This document shows positions 53,140 to 64,000 of a DNA stretch of 64,000 nucleotides, piece after piece. The stretch is from the NCBI RefSeq assembly GCF_037893015.1, contig NC_133658.1, positions 61,237,636-61,301,635 of the forward strand, read 5' to 3'. The notes under the pieces were generated by a model. That model made no database searches and was not told the origin of the DNA. It saw only the letters and a program-made list of their open reading frames with translations. The first letter of the stretch is position 1. Every line of letters begins with the position of its first letter. The position numbers and the translations under genes were made by a program. The DNA comes from Macrotis lagotis (Eukaryota; Chordata; Mammalia; Peramelemorphia; Peramelidae).

Positions 53140-56100
53140 TTCATTTATTGGTGCTGAAAGGAATGATTAGTTGATGTGAAGGACAAAAATAAAACATTAA
53201 AACTAAAAGTTTGTTTCCTATTTATTTGAGTGATTTATTGGGGAGATTCACTTTGCTCTGATGCCAGAGTATTAGCCCCTTTTCAGGGCTTTAAAAATCA
53301 AAGCAGATCTTATCCCTTCCTGATCTCTGAGAGAACCCACTGTGATATCTAATAAATTTCTATCATGTGCCTCCCAAAGATGCAATTTAGGATTATGAAA
53401 AGAGGACCCACTGCAAGACCCCAGTTTCAGGTCCAGCTCTATCATTATATATAACCATAACCAAGGTGCCCTAAGCGAGTAACTTAACTTTATTCTTCCA
53501 AAATGGGGATATATGCTGCTCTACTTCAAGGAGTTTTTGTTGGCAAAGTGTCTCAATTCTTCAAAACTTCCTCTTCAGAGGGAAAGTTTTCCCTTGGTAA
53601 TTGTTTCATTAGCTGTGGTTGAAAAAATCCCTAAGCTTATAGCAAATCCTATAGTAATGAGCCTCTCTGGAGTTAGATGGGCCAAACAACTCAAGCAACA
53701 GATAGAGTCCATCCATAACTAATACCTCCCCCTCCCAAAACTGGCCAAGAACAACAAGCAGTAATAGCCCTACCATCTGGAAATTCATAATAGTAATCTA
53801 TTATCTCAAAAGAGAAAGAACTAGTGCAAATGTGGTCTCTATTTCTCTCCCTTTACCAAAAATGGTCCCAGTCTAAGGAGCCTCTGAATGTTAAACCTTC
53901 CTGGAATCCCTAGGCTGAACTAAGAGTTCCAAGCAACTTGACCGGTAAAAATGAAGTTTTACACCAGCCCGGGAAAATGCCTTCTTATCAAGGTTAGGCT
54001 TTCCTACCAAAGCTCTTCCCTGAGTCAGCTGTGACAATCTCTTGATGGAAGCCTCCTGGTTTGACTCTTCTGAGATGGATTCCAAGGTATGTGTAAGAGA
54101 TGAAATATGAAAGAGAGGCCATGTGGTAGATTGGATAGATGCTGGTCTTGGGCCCAGAAGACATGGATTCAAATCTGGGTTCCAACACACAGAAGTCATG
54201 GAGTTCTGGGCAAGTCTTGTAACTTTCCTGGGTCTCAGGTCCCTCACCTACAACTTGAGGCTGGACTCCAGGACCTCCATGGTCCCTTCCAGCTCTCTCT
54301 GATCCTATTAAATTATGAGGCTGCAAAAACCTTGGATGACTTTTGAGCCTGGCCACAGGTCAAGAAAGAGTATGCAAAGAGCATGGCCCCAGAGCCCAAC
54401 AAGGGCAGCCTGGGGAGCAATGCTGGATCAAGAAGCAGTAGCCCAGGCTTCCCAGGCACATCTGTCAAAACATGTGTATGGTCTGGAAGAAGCCATTCAA
54501 CGGGATCCAGTCTCCTCACCTGAAAAGTGAGAGGTGGGGGAGTAAGAGAAGTCTTGAAGTCCTCCCAGGGGGAGAGGCTATGCTTCCTTATTAGAGGAGT
54601 CATGTCAACTCAGACTTTGGAAGGAGGCGTCTGAGCCTCAGATGAGAGGAAGCCGTCATCTGATCTTTGGAGCCATACGTTCTTTTGCTTCAGGCCCACC
54701 ACAAATCTTCTGTTGCAAGTGAAGTCCCTTCTCATCTCACATCAAAATTCAACCCTCTCAAGTTAGATTACAGATTGGCCAATTTTTGTAGGATTTCATA
54801 TGAACAAGGAAGATTCTGATTATGTTCTCTTCCCACAAGAAAATGCTAGAATTTTCATATTCCTTTTAAAACTTCACCCGTGAGAAGGTATTTCTCCTGA
54901 CTCAGACTGCAATCTATTACTGATCAGCATGTGCTGCAGGTTTAAATACCAAAGACTCCAGAAAAGCTTAAAAGCAGGGGTTCTAAACCTCAGTGAGTCA
55001 TAGAACACATTGAGCATCTGGTAAAGAAGGATTATATGGAAGGAAATGCTAAATTTTAGTAAAAGTAGAGATATGATTTTTTTCCCATCCTAATTCATAG
55101 ATCCCCTAAAAATGTCCATGGACCTATTGGACACTGACCATTAAGAAATATTGCTCTACATTTCTTGCATGAGGAACATAGTGTCTCCCATGATATTGAG
55201 AAGGGATATTGAAAAGGGAAATGGGATATCAAATAAAAATAGCAGCAAGCAGGTTGGTGGGGCTGAATTATGGCATAAGTAGAGAAGTCTAAAGTGTATG
55301 TATAATATTGTATATATACAGAATATGTATATAGAGTGTGTATAGAGATAATAAATTCACATATATGATATATATATATTTATATATGTTAAAAAAAATA
55401 TTCCTCTAGTGGCACTGTTAAGTATGACACTCATTTTGCTAAGAACTGTAAACACACAGAAGAGGGATTCTTAAGCTAGAGTCCATGAACTTAGTTTTAA
55501 AAACATTTTTAGAATTGCATTTTAATATAACTAGTTTTCCTAGTAATCTTTTATACTCTACTTTGTGAATTTAAGACATTCTGAGAATGAATCCTTCTGT
55601 AGGAGGTGACATAAAAGAAGGGGGAGACCTGGGTCTAGGGTCCCCCCAGCCCCTTCTTCAGTCTTCTCACAGCTTATACCCCACCTCCTGAGATCCAGGG
55701 ACACTGGCCTCCAGGCTGTCCCTCAGGTTCTCCTCTAATCTACTTCTCACCTTCCACAGGAAACTCTCTCCCAATTCCCCTTAATTCTAGTGCTCTCTAA
55801 GGAGAATTTCAAACTCCTGTTTTTTGTTTGTACATAACTAACTGTCTGTCTCCCTCCCTAGACTGGAAGCTCCCCAAGAGTAGGGACTACCTTTAATCCT
55901 TCTTTGGAGCTTCTTCAGGGCCCTTAGAAGACAATTTAATACATGTTGGATGAATGTCTGATCTAGGACACCAGAGCTGGAAAGAATGACAAAACCAAAA
56001 ACATTTCAACAGCTGACACAGAATCAAAGAACTATCATTTACAACTACCCTCCTCTCCACCCTCTGTCCCCTTTCCTTACAGACCTGAGGAGGAAAGTGA

Positions 56101-56355
56101 TTGGCCAAAGATCAAATGTCCAGCTCCAACCTGAAAGTGTCCCACAGTCTAAAAGAGCAATTTTCTTTTGTATGTGCATAATGAACTTTCTTACTTTACC
56201 ACAAAGAAGAGAGGCTGGGGCTTCATGCCGAGACTTAGCCCCAGTCCTCAGAACTTTCTTAGTTGTCCTTGCTTCTTGGTGTTGGCCCCTCCATCCTGTG
56301 GCAGCTTCTCCAAGAAATTTTTAACTCTCCCTTCCCAATAAAGTCCACTGAGCAC
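53140..56355. other. Intergenic gap between convergent SMPD3 and PRMT7
   Basis: About 3.2 kb between the two poly(A) sites. It contains a MIR-type SINE at about 54095-54310 and an AT-rich TATATA tract at 55300-55390. I see no gene. Confidence 0.75.
54095..54310 (+). mobile_element. MIR/THER-type SINE, sense
   Basis: 'gaagacatggattcaaatct', 'ctgggcaagtcttgtaactt' and 'ggtcccttccagctctct'. Confidence 0.65.
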
Positions 56356-56377
56356 ATCATAACAGCTCTCATGCTAC

Positions 56378-56383
56378 TTTATT
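56378..56383 (-). promoter_or_regulatory. PRMT7: PRMT7 poly(A) signal AATAAA (minus strand)
   Basis: TTTATT on the + strand reads AATAAA on the minus strand, only 38 nt after the stop codon. If used, the 3'UTR is about 60 nt. No competing canonical signal lies nearer. Usage is inferred. Confidence 0.5.
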
Positions 56384-56421
56384 TCTTTATATCAATAAAA
56401 GTTCAGGGGAACAGATCAATT

Positions 56422-63262
<6,841 letters not shown>

Positions 63263-63269
63263 TCACTGG

Positions 63270-64000
63270 GAAACTAAAGGAGAACTGCAAGGAGAAAAAT
63301 TATATATCCACAAGTAGACCCACAATGGAATCTCTCAAAATGTATAGTCCCTAAAACATTCATTTAAACAGCAAATGAGACAAATCTAAAGAACTCATGG
63401 GTAGACCTAGCCAATATAACAATAATGAAAACACTCCCTAAGTTAATTTATAGTGTCAAACCAATCAAACTGGCAAAAAATAATTTTATAGAACTTGAAA
63501 AAATATAACAAAATTCGTCTGGAGGAAGAAAAAAAATCAAAAATATCAAGGAAATCAAAGAAAAAAATGGGAAGAGGGACTAGCAAGTACTAAATCACAA
63601 ATGATGCAACAAAGTTGTAATCATCCAAACAATCCTATATTAGATATGAAAGAGTGATGGAAAAGAGTAGACACATAATATACAGAAAGAAAAGAGCAAA
63701 GTAACCCAAGACCAGTATCTCCCCCCCCCCCCAACTATCCACACACACTAAATGAATCCATGATTTGGGCATAAAGGGTGACATCATAGGCAAATTAAAG
63801 AAACATGGGGAAAAAATTACATGTTACATCTAGATTAAAGGAAAAGTTCAGGACCAGACAAGAGATAGAGAGGATCACAAGAAGTAAAATGGCAATTATT
63901 TATTATATTAATTTAGAAAGGGACAGCACAAACAAAACCAATGTAGCCAAAATTAGAAAACTGAGCAAAAAATGTTAACAGCAAGTTTCTCTGATAAAGG
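63270..64000 (+). mobile_element. L1 LINE ORF2 fragment, runs off the window
   Basis: The phrases 'ctcatgggtaga...caatat', 'ccctaagttaatttatag', 'agaacttgaaaaaat' and 'acaaagttgtaatcatccaaac' follow in order the reverse-transcriptase end of L1 ORF2. The last part ('gaccagacaagagatagagagg', 'aagtaaaatgg') follows the C-terminal half. The frame is interrupted, so it is a decayed copy. It lies on the strand opposite to PRMT7. A C-run at 63721-63732 sits inside it. Confidence 0.7.

Noticed and set aside
56336-56341. AATAAA on the + strand near the PRMT7 end as a distal SMPD3 poly(A) site
   Set aside because: It would need a further 3.2-kb extension through a MIR-bearing gap; the signal at 53113 is in a better context.

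Overview
The window is mammalian, and almost certainly marsupial, nuclear DNA. It has long introns with GT/AG splice sites and a dense population of tRNA-derived SINEs with the marsupial consensus (head 'gctaggtggcgcagtggatagagcac', anchor 'gttcaaatcc', then 'cacttaataattacctagctg', then an A-rich tail). Beneath them lie older MIR, L2 and CR1/L3-type remnants and a few L1 pieces. The species cannot be fixed from the sequence alone.

Two host genes lie tail to tail. SMPD3 (neutral sphingomyelinase 2) is on the + strand. Its whole coding region is present in seven exons from 19862 to 48861: 2007 nt, 668 residues. The 3'UTR is about 4.3 kb and ends at a poly(A) signal near 53113. Bases 1-19586 are intron or far 5' flank and hold only repeats. 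The 3' end of PRMT7 (protein arginine methyltransferase 7) is on the - strand. Its last four coding exons lie at 63211-63137, 62145-61985, 59096-59000 and 56580-56422, and the gene runs off the right edge. The convergent order PRMT7/SMPD3 is the order known at human 16q22.1.

The two genes do unrelated jobs. SMPD3 makes ceramide from sphingomyelin at the inner face of Golgi and plasma membranes. PRMT7 monomethylates arginines. They share only a ~3.2 kb gap between their 3' ends.

The most notable signal is in the large SMPD3 exon. The loop that carries the second palmitoylated cysteine cluster of nSMase2 (human CCSFKCLNS) is here a tandem array of three 9-residue units (CCPCKILNS, CCPCESLSS, SCPCKILNS), encoded by three 27-bp repeats at 21038-21118. 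The number of cysteines in this loop rises from four to nine. The first cysteine cluster, near the N-terminus, is thinned out.

Other points are a run of upstream ATGs in the SMPD3 leader, a 325-bp inverted duplication at about 5.0 and 6.6 kb with a 38-bp related insert between the arms, a processed SNRPD1 (SmD1) pseudogene in a PRMT7 intron, and about 25 SINE copies, many with intact target-site duplications. No CRISPR array, operon, phage or bacterial feature is present.
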